Of a stretch of 64,000 nucleotides of DNA, positions 1 through 11,748 are shown piece by piece. This stretch comes from Larus michahellis (taxonomy: Eukaryota; Chordata; Aves; Charadriiformes; Laridae). The stretch lies in contig NC_133918.1 of assembly GCF_964199755.1 (NCBI RefSeq), forward strand, positions 2,728,001 to 2,792,000, in the 5' to 3' direction. Made by a program: the position numbers and the translations under genes. Position 1 is the first letter of the stretch, and the number at the start of each line of letters is the position of its first letter. Below the pieces are notes generated by a model. It did not search any database. It was not told the origin of the DNA and was given only the letters and a program-made list of their open reading frames with translations.

Positions 1-3000
1 AAAGCTTGGGGGACAGGACCATCTGCGTCGGTGTGATGCTGTGCCACCGTATCGGCATCTCTGCATGCAAAGGTCCAGGTGACTCTGACCCGCTGCCTTT
101 TGGAGACCCTCCAGCTCTTCCCATCACCTCCATCCCTCTTTATCCCAAGCATCTCCCAGTTTTGATCTTCCTCCCCTCAAAATCTCTATTCCCAGTCCGC
201 TGCTATTGCCGTCTCGGGAGGAATTTCTCATTTGTTCGCTCTGGAGCAGGACTAAGTGGTTCAATATGTCGGCAGTTGCTGCTGGAGTCGGACAGTAAAT
301 GCTAATGGGATATTAGTCTGTGCACCGTCCAAAACCCACTGGAAGGGTTTAGCGCAAATTGGATTTGCAAACCTCTCTCGGGTCTCTCTGCCCTTAGCAA
401 AGCGCTGTAATCCCCGGCGGGCGCCTTGACAAGCTGTCTCCTTCTGTGCAAAAAGAAATTAAACATATATAGGGAAAAGGGCAGTGAAGATCCGGGGGAT
501 TTCCCGCTGCCGGGCTGGAGGTGGCATCGGCATCACCTGCGGTTCTTGGTCGGGATGCTGGTTGAGGGCTGCAGATGGGTGCTCATCCCTTGCGGGGCGC
601 CCGGGGGTTGTAACTCCTCCGTCCTGCCCCCGGCACGGCTCGTACCCGGCTCAACCTGTCCCGCTCGCAGGGATGCCGAGTTAGCGCAGGATCTGTTTCC
701 CTGAGGATGAGAAGGGGAGTTATGAATGTGGGAGCTGAAGGGACCACACCAGCCCACCAGAGACACGGGGAAGAGCCAGAGGCGGCCGCTCTGCTCCCTG
801 GAAAAATGTGTGCGCCTTGGAAAAATGGGGAATTAATACATGAAGGTCTTTAAGGGCCATCGTGCTCCCGGGGCATATTTGAGAAGGGGAAACTGAGGCA
901 CGCTGCGGCACAGTGACACCCCCCACGGGAATTTGTGGGGACCGGAGCGTGCTGCGATGCCGGCCAAATCCGCAAAGAAGGAAAACCCTACAAAACAGGG
1001 AAGAAGAAAGTGGCCAAAGCCACTGGGTGGGAGGAGGTGATGCTTTTCCGGCAACCTCTGTTGTGGTTTTCCCCCCTGGATCCCACCGAGGGCTTTTCCT
1101 TTCTCGGGAAAAAAGGAGGTTTTGCCCCCAGCGTACCCGTGGCAGCTCACAGATACCAGCGGTGTCGAAACCGGCCCAGGAGAAAGCGCATCTGGGGCCT
1201 GGGCTCCATCTCGCTGCCAAAATTGAAGCTTTTAACCCTATTTCCCGAGGCACTGGGATCGTTCAAACAAGCCACAGTAATTAGTTTCCTCCAACAAACC
1301 TCCCCTTTTTGGCATCGCGCGGTTAGTTAGTGCGTGCGGGGGGTGCTTTGTCACTCCAGGAAAAAAAGAATTTGACGTTCAGACTTCAGGTTTCGGCATG
1401 AGTGGGAAATTTTGGGCTGGAGAAACGGTGTTGAGTGGTGGATGAGGCTGCTCTGTGCCGGCACACCAGCACCCGGGGGTGTCCGGCGCTGGGGGGTGTC
1501 TCATTTGCACGTTTTTTTTTTTTGGCTGGAGTTATCCCCGATTTCCTGCGAGGTTACGGAAACCGTCCTGGGTTTGGTGGGATTTCAAAAGATGTGTTTT
1601 CTTTTCTTTGCCCATCAGCAAATGGTTGTTTTCACGGGGATTTGGCTGCATCGGTGGGGGGGGTTTTGCCGTTTTTTTTTCCCCACCTCGTTCCCCGTTA
1701 CGGCGTTATTTTGCACCGTGCCGCGAGCCGCTCTGCTCCAGCTGACACACCGAGCGATACACTCCTGAAGCACTTTATCGTAATTTTATCTCCAATTACT
1801 CATCTCTTATCGTAAAGGATGGGTCTCGCTGCCGCTTAGAACTGACTGAATCAGCTTAGAAAGGTTTTTGGGTTGCCGTAGCCTTGCCGACCTTGGCGGG
1901 GCGGTCACACCTCGTCGGGGTCAGCAGGGACGTGCAGCCGCTGGGCTGGGGACCACCCGGCCCGCGTCCAGCCAGCTGGGATTTCCAAACGCTTCGGCTG
2001 ACTTTTAGCTAGGAAGAGGAATAGAGATCCCCAAAATCTGATGTTTTCAATGATTTTTTTTTTTTTTTTTTTTTTGTAGACATGGCGGGGGTGAAGGGTG
2101 TTGGGGGTGCGGGTCTCGGCTGGGTGCCCCCGGCCCTCCCTGCAGGCGCCCCCCCTGGGTGTCCCTGGGCTGGCCGGGCAGGGTGAGCGCTGCAGTGAGT
2201 CCCGCTGCATTTAAACCGCTTATTTATTTTTTTTTTTTTAATGCTGATTTCTATTGCAGCTGCGTATCTGCCTCTGTTGCACCCCGGCGAGCGATGGAGA
2301 GAGCGTCGAGGACGGAATAGGCGGGGTGGGAGAGGAGGGCAGGCGAGGCTGGAGGGAAAGCAGCATCTTCCTTTGCCCTCGCAGGGACCGGCCAAGCCCA
2401 GCCGGGGCTGAGCCGTCCCCAAGGGGGACACCCGGCAGGACGCCGCGGCAGGAATGGCCGTGCCACCGCGCTCGGGTCCGCGGCTGCAGCAGGATTCCTC
2501 CCCGCCGCGTTCCCGCTGCGTATCCCCTGTTAATTAACGACATGAAAGCCCGCGCGGGACCTCTGGGGAAGGAATCAAAGGCCCCGGCGCTGCCTCCCAG
2601 GGCACGGATGCGTCCCGGGGGGCTGCCTGGCTCCCCGCGCCGCACACGCGCCGGACGGTGAGAGCAGAAATCCCATGGGAGGGATGGGAGATTGTGAGAT
2701 CGGCCGGCACCATCCCGGCATCCGGCTCATGAGGACCCCTCGGAGGAGTCCGGCCCCAAAGTGGGTCTGAGCGGGGCTGGTCTTGCTCCGGGGGAGCCGG
2801 GGGAAGGCCAGCGGGTCGTGCCCCCGGGTTGTCTGCACTGGGGGCACTGGTGTGGAGCGGTGCCGGGCACTGCACAGGGCACTGCCGCTGGGTTTTCCAT
2901 ACTGGTGATTTTTGGCTTCTGTCCGTGCAAGCCGGGATCGCTCAGGGCGGGAGGGTGCTGTACCCACCACGCAGGGATGGCTCTGCAGGGTGCCGTGGCA

Positions 3001-6000
3001 CAGATTGGGATTTTCCTCCCCTGTGCTCCATCCCCTCCTGGAAGAGCTCCCAAACCCACTCACGGGCAGCATCTGCTCAGTTTCTGCCGGCGCCGTGGGC
3101 TCCCCCGGCTCGGGGACGCGGGACAGGGCACCTCCCCTCGGCGCAGGGCTCTGGCCGTGCTGTGGGGGCTGCGGGGGGTCCTGTGCCTGCTCCCTCCCGG
3201 CTCCATGGCCCACGGGGAAAGGAAGATGCTCTTCAGTGAGGCACATGGTCGGAGGTCTCTAGGAATACGGGATGCCTGTACGGTGCGGATGAGTTGATGT
3301 ACCCAGCTCCGAGCTTCCCGTCACCTGCTGGTGCCATCTCCGGTGCTCAGCCTTTGAGCTGCTTTGGCTCCCCAAGGTCCGAAATGAGGGAGATGGTGGG
3401 AATATGGACAGGGACAAGAGCAGGGCTGCTCCGGCTGATGGCAACTGCCCGGGCTCAGCTCAGCAGGGCTGGAAAGCTGCGTCCCAACCGTGCTTCCCGC
3501 TTTGAGATGCAGCGTCCCGGCTGCGTCAAAGCCATGAGATCTTCCTTCTCCAGCCACGACCTGGAGCACGGTGTGGCCATCACCCCCCCCCCCTCCCCCG
3601 GCATCGCCCGCGGCAGAACAGACCCCGGCGCAGCCCCTCGCAAACCCTTCAGCTGTGTCGCACAGGCTCGGTGAGGACTTATTTTTCTTATTATATTTCT
3701 CGTGATGATGGGGTGGTGTGGTTTGTTGTTTTGTTTGTTTTGTTGTTTTGTTTTGTTTTGTTTTTTTTTTAACCCAGCTGTTTGGAGAGATGTAAACCAA
3801 ACCTGCCGTAATTCAGCCCGAATGTAAATGTCATGTCAGCGTGGGAACGGCGCAGCGTGCCGATGCTTGGCGTGTTCAGCCCAGGGGCTCACTGCGCCGC
3901 CGGGAACCGATGCTCCCCCCGCCCAGCTGCAGCCCCTTCTCCCCCTCCGCCATCCCGGGGGTCCGGGACTGGCTCCGCCGCTGCCGTTTCCTCACCGGGG
4001 CTGCGGGACGGGCTTTGGCTGTCACCCCAAAAGGCTTTCCCGGAGGAGCCGGGCTGCGGCGGGGAGCCCAGGGACGAGGGTCTGTCTCATTTGTAATCAC
4101 CCTTTTGGGGGGGAAGCGGGGGAAGCTGGAGCTGCGGGAAGAGCTTTGGAGTTTCTCGTGTTGGGCTGGTTTTCACTTCGACAAAGCAGAACCATGTGTC
4201 CCGCGCTCGGCTCTGGTTTTGCTTACGGGGGAGCAGGGAGAGCCGGGGAGGGGTTGGAGGCGGCGCAGGGACCAGCCGCGGGATGTGCCGGGGCCGTCGC
4301 TGCTTTTGGCATACAAAGCGCGGGGCCATGCCGGGTGTGAGAGCCACCGGAGGGGACGCGGGTGCCGCTGCCCCACATCCCCCGCCACAGGGATGTCTGC
4401 GCTGAGATGGTGGCACTCCGTGTCCCCGGCGCAGAGCTGGAGATGGGGACGTTGTCTTTCTTCCCCTCCTTTGTGCACCCACTTACTGTCAAAAGAGCAG
4501 GAAAATCCAACAGTTCAACTCAGATCAGGGTTTGGGGCTTTTTTCCTTTCAACACTCCCCATTTTGGGGCCAGTTGTGCCATTCTGGGGCTGGTTTGCCC
4601 CTGGGGCATTGGCCACCCCGCTGCGGGCTGCGGTACTCGCAGTGCAGCATCCGCCCTGGTCGGGGGTGTCGGACACACGGATGCTCTTGGGGGCGGGTTC
4701 AATTCCCAAAAAAAAACCATGTCAGGAGCCTGCTATAAGTTTTAGGGAAAGTCTCTCTGCCCCCCTGTCCCCTCTGGGACTGTCCGACCGTCCTTCCGAG
4801 CGGGACCAGGCCTGGAGCCGGAGGCTGCTGCTGGAGGAGCCACTTTTCAGCAGCCCCTGGAGCTGCTTCTCCGCGAGCCTGGGTGGAAATTGTTTAATTC
4901 CTGCGGGGTGAGTCATGAGGAGCCGGGATTTCAAAGCAGCTTGGCTCCCATGTAAGGCACTAAAATAAACAGTGTGTGGCAGGTGGAAGCTCTCTCTGAT
5001 GTCCCGTCAAGGCCTTCGTCTTTCCAAGTGTTTCGTGTTGCCAAAAAAACCTCGGCCACGCCGTGGCCTCATCCATTCTTGCGGCGTGGCTGAGGCCGAG
5101 CGCTTGAAAATAATGAATCAATGCCCGGAAGCATGAATCGACTGAAAATTTATGACACACTTACAATATAATGTCTTTTGGGTTCCCTGCTTTCTGGGCT
5201 ACGATGCGTCAAGACTGAAAGTTTTCGCCTCTCCTCCTTCCCCCTCCGGCAAGGAGGATTTAGGGTAAAAAAAAAAAAACAAAACCAAAACTCTGCTTTT
5301 CCCCCTCCTTTATCTCGTGACTCCAGGAGCTGAGGCTTTAAGGAGTCAGTGGATATCGGAAACAAACCCTAGGAGCGTGCTTGAGGAATTGGAAATGGGT
5401 TAGAGAAAAAAGAGCTGTGAGAAAAAAACAAGAGCGTGAAAAGCGAGGGAAGTCCAAGAAGCCCAAAATGCTCAATTTTGGGGAGCGAAGGTGATGCGTC
5501 TGCGGGAAGGGATTGCGGCTTTTCGGTTTAGCAGGAAAAGGCAGAGAGAACGTCGACACTCGGGAACTGAAGCAAAGAAAAATAGAAATGTGGCTCGATT
5601 GATTTGACTTTTTTTTTTTTTCTTTTTTTTTTTGCTGACCAGTGAGGGTAATCAAGCCTTGGAAAAGTTTACTTAGGGCCGCGGGGTGGATTTGTTAGAT
5701 CCCCTTCGAAAATAAAGGCGAGAGGCGCGAGGAGCTCACGGAGGATTTTTGGGGAGGATCTGCAGCGGCGGGGAGAGCCAAGACAATCAACTCCTTCCCT
5801 CCAGACTAAGCGGTGGGAGTTGGCTGTGCTGCTAATTGTTGTTTTTCCTTAAGTTTTCCAATCCTTCAGGACACGGAGTGGTTTTTCCTCTGCCTGGAGT
5901 GCGGTGAGCCCCGGCAGGAGCCGGTTACAGCAGGGACCAGAGCGGGGCAGGTAACAGCGGAGGAGGCTGATGGAGGGACGGCTTCGTGCCGGAGCGGTTT

Positions 6001-7139
6001 TAGTGCTGGGCTCCCACAAAAATGGGGCAGGTTTTGGGGCTGGCTCGCAGGGAAAGGTCTTCTCCTGCAGGATTGGGTTTCCCCACTTGGCAGCAGGCAC
6101 GGCGCGGCTGGACGGTTGTGATCGCGTTAATGGATTATCAGGAGAATGCAGGAAAACAGGGAGCTTTCGGGCTGCTCTCCAAAAGAAAAGCTGAGCGCAA
6201 ACTTTGGCCTTTCATCAAGGTGGGGAGGATCCCTGCATCCCTCCCCGGGGTGTATCGTGGCTGCGAGTGCCCAAACCCCGCCAGGACTTGGCCCAAAAAC
6301 CCCCTTGGAGCAAACCCGGGGCACGGACCCGCGGACCATGGGTGGTGTGGCTTCGGTGGCAGGGGGTGACCCGTGAAGCTGTGATGGCTCGGTGGGTTTA
6401 GGCTCCCAGAGACGCATGGTAAGAGCCAAGTGGGGTGCCCGACACAGCCGTACTTGCCCATTTACCCTGAGAAAAGAGGGGTTTTTGTGCTGGCAGAGGA
6501 GGCTGTGCGAGCACCGGGCATCCTTGGGTGAGATGGCACCTCTTTGCGAGCCCTCCTGCCCCCTCCGCTCCCCGTCAGTCCCGTGGCGCACCCTCGCAGC
6601 CGCGGTTTTGCACCTACGGCTCCTGCGGCATCCCAAAGCCCCGGGTTTGTTTGGTTCCTCCATCCCCACCAGAAAGAGGAGGCAAAGCTGGAGCAACCTC
6701 GTCCCCCCCCAGCCCCATGTTTTGGCCGCCCACCTCTGCCTCGCAGCCAAACCCCGTCCTCACCCGTGCAACACACTCTGCTTGTTATGACATCGCTTTG
6801 AGCAAGAGGGACAAGCCCCCGGTGTGGATTCAACGGGCAATTTTCCAGGTCCGGGTGCCAGTCGGGGTACGCTGAGTGGCAGAGCTGCCTCCCGGCCCTG
6901 GGGACGTGGCATATCCATCCCAGCCTGCCGAGCCTGCAGCTGGCGACGCGGGAGACGGCTGGCGTTGGGGAGCAGCTGCGGTGAGACCGGAGCAAAGAGC
7001 AGCAGCAAGAGTCAGCGGTGGCCGTGCCCAGCACTGCGTGGTCCAGGCTGGAGTGACCCCGTGTTTCCTTGCCGGAGGCTCACTGTGCCAACAGGAGCAA
7101 GACTTGGACGCATCAACACTCAAACTAAATATATAGGAA
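1..7139. other. GC-rich non-coding stretch upstream of NRTN
   Basis: No exon can be supported here. The sequence is rich in G+C and CpG, with scattered homopolymer runs such as poly-T near 2048-2075, 3757-3770 and 5609-5632. Long open frames occur on both strands and overlap each other, as expected from stop-poor GC-rich DNA, and none resembles a known protein. A 5' non-coding exon of NRTN could lie here, because the first coding exon begins behind a splice acceptor at 11190, but I cannot place it from sequence alone. Confidence 0.6.
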
Positions 7140-7346
7140 GACATTTTTTACGATGAGAAACACTGGCCCAGGGTTTCCCGAAGAGGTGGTGGGTGCCCCA
7201 TCCCTGGAAACATTCCAGGTCAGGTTGGACGGGGCTCTGAGCAACCTGATTGGGGTGAAGATGTCCCTGCTCGTGGCAGGGGGTTGGACTCGACGGCCTC
7301 TAAAGCTCCTTTCCCACCCAAACCGTTCTGTGAAGTAGTTCTATGA
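7140..7346 (+). mobile_element. CR1 LINE 3' fragment
   Basis: This is a 5'-truncated CR1 retrotransposon end. It shows the family's conserved 3' segment: a 'gagaaacactggcccagg' start, a 'ccctggaaacattccaggtc' core, 'gggttggactcgacggcc', and a decayed terminal 'ttctatga' motif. It contains no intact reverse transcriptase. The copy is moderately diverged from the other plus-strand copies in the window. Confidence 0.88.
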
Positions 7347-8504
7347 ACATAGAAGTGTTCTATGAACACTTGCCCCACCAGGTCCTGAGCAATAGCCACG
7401 GGCAGCTTGTCCATGGCATCGCCGGCAAGCGCTGGAGGTGTGGAGGTTTGGCCCTGGGTCCCCTTCCCCGCAGGAGCCCGGCACCGCTCAGCACGGCCGG
7501 AGCCATCATGGGGTCTCGCCGGCTGCTGCTGTCGCCCGTTTTGGCTCCTTGCAAACGCTCTGCAGGCTCGTGTGCGAACCGATGTCCCCGGGCAGCTCAG
7601 GGTGCGTGGCACATCCCGGGGCACAGGCACCGCCGGGCGCAGACCTGCACCCGGGGCAGTTTTGGGGATGGGGGATGCGGGATGTACCCGATGTGTCTGA
7701 ACAGAGCGGTGGGAGAGCCCTTGGCGCTGCCGGCAGTGGTCGTCCTGGGGCAGCACGTGTCAACCCCCTTGTGGTTATTTGTCCTTGTGGGGAGGGGGTT
7801 TATGGTACGTGGAAACCAGAAGGTGGGAGGGTGCAGCCGGAGCATCATCCCGCGTCAGTCCCGGCCGTGAGTCCCGTGTGCCCCTGTGGGTTTTTCCTTT
7901 CCCCCCACCCCGAACTTCAGCTTTCCCCGCAGGTTGGCACAGGCGTCAGTGGCTTTTTAGAGGAAGAGAAACCAAAGGCAAAGCCTGGAATAATTTTTTT
8001 GGATTGTTTTGCACGTCGGAGACAGGGTTTTAGCCTTTTGAAAGGTCACCGGTGAGCGGGTGGGGGCCAAAATTACTGGCTGCTGAAATAGGAGGTGTTT
8101 TCACGGGACGTGCAGCGAGGCCGAAACCACCCTCCTAAAATTTTATGGGCTTGCAACGAGCCAGGGTCCCTTTCTCAGGTGGATGGACCGAGTGTTGCAG
8201 CCGCGGCAGCCCTTCCCTCCCTGGCGCGGGGCGAAGGGGGCTGAGCCCCCGGGAGCAGCTCGGGAGGCGACGACGGAGGTTGAGCTCTGGCTGGGGTGTG
8301 ATCCCACGGCTGGTTCTCCACCGCCGTATTCACCTCCCGAAGTGCCCGAACAGCAGCTGCCCAAAGCTGCTTCTCCTCCCGGGGCGCTGAAGTTCCGCCA
8401 TCCACCTCGTCACCACAGCGGGGTCCCTTCCCCACCTCCAAAACCTGTGCTGTCTCCTTCACCTGAGCCTGCTCGGTCTTCACGAGTCCTTCATCCATCT
8501 GGCC
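7347..8504. other. Non-coding GC-rich spacer between two CR1 copies
   Basis: I see no gene here. Open frames overlap on both strands without protein resemblance. Confidence 0.5.
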
Positions 8505-8838
8505 TTCCAGTACCCAAAGGGGACTACAGGAGAGATGGGGACAAAGTTTTAGCAGGGCCTGTAGCGATAGGACAAGGGTAATGGCTTTAAACTAAAAGAG
8601 GCGGGGATTTAGGCTACATTTGAGGAAGAAATTTCTTATGCTGAGGGTGGTGAAACTCTGGCCCAGGTTGCCCAGAGAGGTGGGAGATGCCCCATCCTGG
8701 GAAACATTCAATGTCAGGTTGGACGAGGCTCTGAGCAACCCGATCTGGTTGGAGATGTCCCTGCTCGTGGCAGGGGGTTGGACTAGATGGCCCTTAAAGG
8801 TCCTTCCAACCCAAACTATTCCATGATTCTACGGTTCT
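8505..8838 (+). mobile_element. CR1 LINE 3' fragment
   Basis: This fragment begins in the segment preceding the 'aatggctttaaact' motif. It continues through 'gaggaagaaatttctta' and 'tggcccaggttgcccagag', and ends at 'ccatgattctacggttct'. It is 5' truncated and has no coding capacity. It shares the last ~200 bp with the copy at 7140-7346. Confidence 0.9.
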
Positions 8839-9229
8839 CTGAATTTTGCAAGCTCTCCAAGGGCGAACTGCAATTCCCTCGGTCCTTCTCCAGGTAGCAC
8901 CTGCCCCCGCTGCCCTCTTTGATGCCGTTGAACGTTTTTGGTGCATGTTCCCCGCTCCCGCTCTTACCTCAGAGGGGAAAGCTGACCTTAAAGCACCCAA
9001 TTCTGACGACGCCAACGCACCCAGCGCCCTCCATCACCCTCCCCGCGGCACTGGGAGCGGGAGACCGGCTCGACCTCGGCGGAGAAGCAGAAGCAGTTGG
9101 GGACAACCCCATCCCCTCCCGCTGCTGCCTCCGCCAGCTGCCGCAGACTCTCCTCCCGGGGCAGGTTTTGCTGCCGGTGCTTATCGGCGCGGTGTCTCCG
9201 CCAGCTCCGCCGCCTCGAACCCCGGCGGG

Positions 9230-9420
9230 ATTCCATGATCTTACCTCCTTATATGGCGAAACTATTCTTTTTCTAGCTTGGCATTGTTTATAGCCCGCTT
9301 GAAAATATTTAGACTCTGGCTGGGTTCTGCAATTATCTTGTAACCTACGGGGCATATAATTAGCGTTAGTTAACGCGCAATTATCTGCATCCTGTAAAAT
9401 AAAGGGTTGCTGGCGATGAG
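9230..9420. other. AT-rich island, candidate conserved non-coding element
   Basis: About 190 bp of AT-rich, non-repetitive sequence sit inside a strongly GC-rich neighbourhood about 1.8 kb upstream of the NRTN coding exon. It contains several TAAT/ATTA cores (for example around 9358-9385) and no open frame of note. Complexity is high and it is not a homopolymer. That is the look of an old regulatory element, but conservation cannot be tested here. Confidence 0.3.
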
Positions 9421-9934
9421 GCAGCGTCCACAGCCCTTCGTGTTGTTTTCTGCAGTAACACTAAAATCAAACCTGTCACATTCTGGTTTAAAATAAACAT
9501 TTTTTTTTTTCCCCCTAGTAAATTCTATTTGGCAAATATTGCGAAGCTGGGATTGGGTTTTTTTTTTTCCTTCTCTCCTTTTTTTTTTTTTTTTTTCCCC
9601 CTCTGTGGAAAATTTATTTAAAAAAGGAGAAATGTTTGGAGTTTGCAAGGAGCTGAAATAAAAAAAGGGGCCAGGAGGCGGCCACGAGGCCATGCCGTTT
9701 TCCAGAGCCCGTCTTTGATGGGGATTTAATGGCTGGCAGCCCATGGACAGGAGCATGGACCCGATTCCCCACTCCAGGGTCAGATGTAAAATCCCACCAG
9801 ATCCAATCTGCTTTGGACGGAGAAAACTGAATGGCGCGAGGTAAGGGCTCGGCTGTGAGGGAAGCGCCGAGGGGGGCGTTTATGCTTTGAGGAGCTGCCG
9901 GGCTGCAACCCCGAACTGCGGGGACGTGACCCCT

Positions 9935-10420
9935 CGGGACAGGAGAGACACGGAGCTGTTGGAGCGGGGCCGGAGGAGGCCCCGGAGATGCTGGGAGGGC
10001 TGGAGCCCCTCTGCTGTGGGGACAGGCTGAGAGAGCTGGGGGGGTTCAGCCTGGAGAAGAGAAGGCTCCGCGGAGACCTTCCAGCCCCTTCCAGTCCCTA
10101 AAGGGGCTCCAGGAAAGCTGGGGAGGGACTCTGGAGCAGGGAGGGGAGCCACGGGACGAGGGGGAAGGGTTTTACACTGGAAGAGGGGAGACTGAGATGA
10201 GATCTTGGGAAGAAATTGTTTGCTGTGAGGGGGGTGAGCCCCTGGCCCAGGTTGCCCAGAGAAGCTGTGGCTGCCCCATCCCTGGAGGGGTTCAAGGCCA
10301 GGTTGGCCGGGGCTTGGAGCAACCTGGGCTGGTGGGAGGTGTCCCTGCCCAGGGCAGGGGGTGGAACTAGATGATCTTTAAGGCCCTTTCCAACCCAAAC
10401 CCTTCTGTGATTCTATGATC
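9935..10420 (+). mobile_element. CR1 LINE 3' fragment, young copy
   Basis: This CR1 end of nearly 500 bp covers 'gacacggagctgttggag', the 'agcccctctgctgtgg' segment, 'ggttcagcctggagaaga' and the 'tggcccaggttgcccag' block. It terminates in 'ccttctgtgattctatgat'. From about 10000 it is nearly identical base for base to the copy at 59645-60075, so both probably derive from the same recently active subfamily. It lies about 800 bp upstream of the NRTN coding exon acceptor. Confidence 0.92.
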
Positions 10421-11174
10421 CGCGTGGCCAAGGTGCCCGGTCCCACCACAAGCCTTGCAGCTGCACTGGGATGGTCCAATCTCCCCACTCTTTTTTTTTT
10501 TTTTTCCCTGAGATTTTCATTATTTGTGTTGGTTTTGATGGAGCTGCCACATTGGTGCGTGGGCAGGGAGGAATTCAGGCTCCAGTCAAGCATCCGGGTG
10601 AGCAGGTGGCAGGAGCAGACTCAGGGTGCTCCGTGCACCTCACCGAAGGATGGGGACACCAAAGCCAGGCTCAGTGAGGGAACGGGGAGGACAATGGAGC
10701 CGGGGGCTCCCTCACTGCCCACCCCGTCCCGAGGAGGGGATGTGCCAGGTGAAGAGGTGTCACAAGCTGGCATGGCATGAGTTTGCCCATCCTTTACTCG
10801 CAGCCAGCCACTGCGATATCTGTCCCCGGTGCGAGGAAACCCATCTGGAGCACAGGGAGGTGGATATCGTCCTGCCCGGCCAGGCTGCCTGCTGTCGGGG
10901 ATGGGTCAGCTGAGGACACCACCTTGTCCCCATCGCCACCACGAGCCCCAAGCCACCCTCGCCCGCCATGGCCTTTCCCCTTTGGCACCGTATCTCTGTG
11001 CCTCAGTTTCCCTATTGCAGCACTGGACCAGTCTCAGGGGGGAGCGGAGGGGATGATTCGAAGCCGAGGGGCTGCTGGCGGTGCCACGGGAGACGGCCAG
11101 CCAGCCCGAGCCGTGGGGACAGGGAGGTGGGAAGAGGGGGCCATGGGCGAAGGCCGCGTAATAAGGATATTTGT

Positions 11175-11190
11175 TTTGCCTGTTTTGCAG
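11175..11190 (+). promoter_or_regulatory. Splice acceptor before NRTN first coding exon
   Basis: A pyrimidine-rich 'tgcctgttttgcag' ends at 11190, 27 bp before the neurturin ATG. It fits a transcript whose 5' end lies on one or more upstream non-coding exons. An unspliced start upstream in the same frame is also possible. Confidence 0.6.
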
Positions 11191-11217
11191 AGTTTCAATG
11201 TTCTGACTTGCTCTAAG

Positions 11218-11455
11218 ATGAAGGTATGGAAGTTTGCAGCCATTGCATCGATGCTCCTCAGTTCCATGTTATCCATTTTAGTTTGTAGAGACATGTTCAA
11301 CGGAAGCCGGAAATACAGCCCCTTGCCTTCCTCGCCGTCTTCCTCACGGGCATCCTCCTCTTCCTCCTCCTCCTCCTCCTCTTCCTCCTCGCTGCCGGCG
11401 GCTCCGCGGAGATCCCCACGGGCCCTGCAACGCCACAGCTCGCTGCTCGCCCAGT
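11218..11455 (+). CDS. NRTN: Neurturin, coding exon A (signal peptide and N-terminal pro-region)
   Basis: This exon encodes residues 1-79 and the first base of codon 80 of a predicted 228-residue preproneurturin, a secreted GDNF-family ligand that signals through GFRalpha2 and RET. The ATG has A at -3 and is followed by a hydrophobic signal peptide (about residues 5-23, ending near Val-Cys). The frame stays open upstream beyond the acceptor at 11190, but this ATG was chosen because the signal peptide starts here. Residues 46-58 are 13 consecutive serines encoded by a TCC/TCT array at 11353-11391. The donor GTAAGC starts at 11456. It leaves phase 1, which matches exon B, and the joined codon reads Tyr after Leu-Ala-Gln, the junction I recall for mammalian neurturin. 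The competing GT at 11454 would break the frame. Confidence 0.9.
11353..11391 (+). repeat. TCC/TCT trinucleotide repeat coding for 13 serines
   Basis: Thirteen serine codons run in a row: mostly TCC, with two TCT and a final TCG. They lie in the neurturin pro-region between the signal peptide and the furin site. Nearly pure TCC makes the tract prone to length change. It would be removed by pro-protein cleavage and so is not part of the mature ligand. Confidence 0.95.
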
Positions 11456-11689
11456 GTAAGCCGCTGCCCCGGGGTCACCGTCCGTCCCGTGCCCGCAGGA
11501 TCCGTCCCCACGTCCCCAGCGGGACGCGTTCGGGCTCACGAGCCAAGCCCCGCGCAGCCCGGCGGGTTCATTCCCTGCTCGCTTTCCCCACCGCCCGCCC
11601 CTGCTTCTGCACGTCCCCTTTACCGGTGTTTAAAGAGGAATTTGGGGCGCAGCGGGGAGGGCTCGGGGTGGCGAGCAAAAATCATGGAA

Positions 11690-11748
11690 TCGCAGAATGG
11701 TTGGGGTTGGGAAGGACCTTAAAGACCATCCACTTCCAACCCCCGGCA
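11690..11748 (-). mobile_element. CR1 LINE 3'-end remnant
   Basis: About 60 bp read as the reverse complement of a CR1 terminus: 'atcatggaatcgcagaat' followed by 'ggttggggttgggaagga' and 'ccttaaagaccatcca'. Only the extreme 3' end survives. Confidence 0.8.

Noticed and set aside
720-1253. A 177-codon open frame on the minus strand
   Set aside because: It has no recognisable domain, overlaps equally long frames on the other strand, and lies in stop-poor GC-rich DNA.
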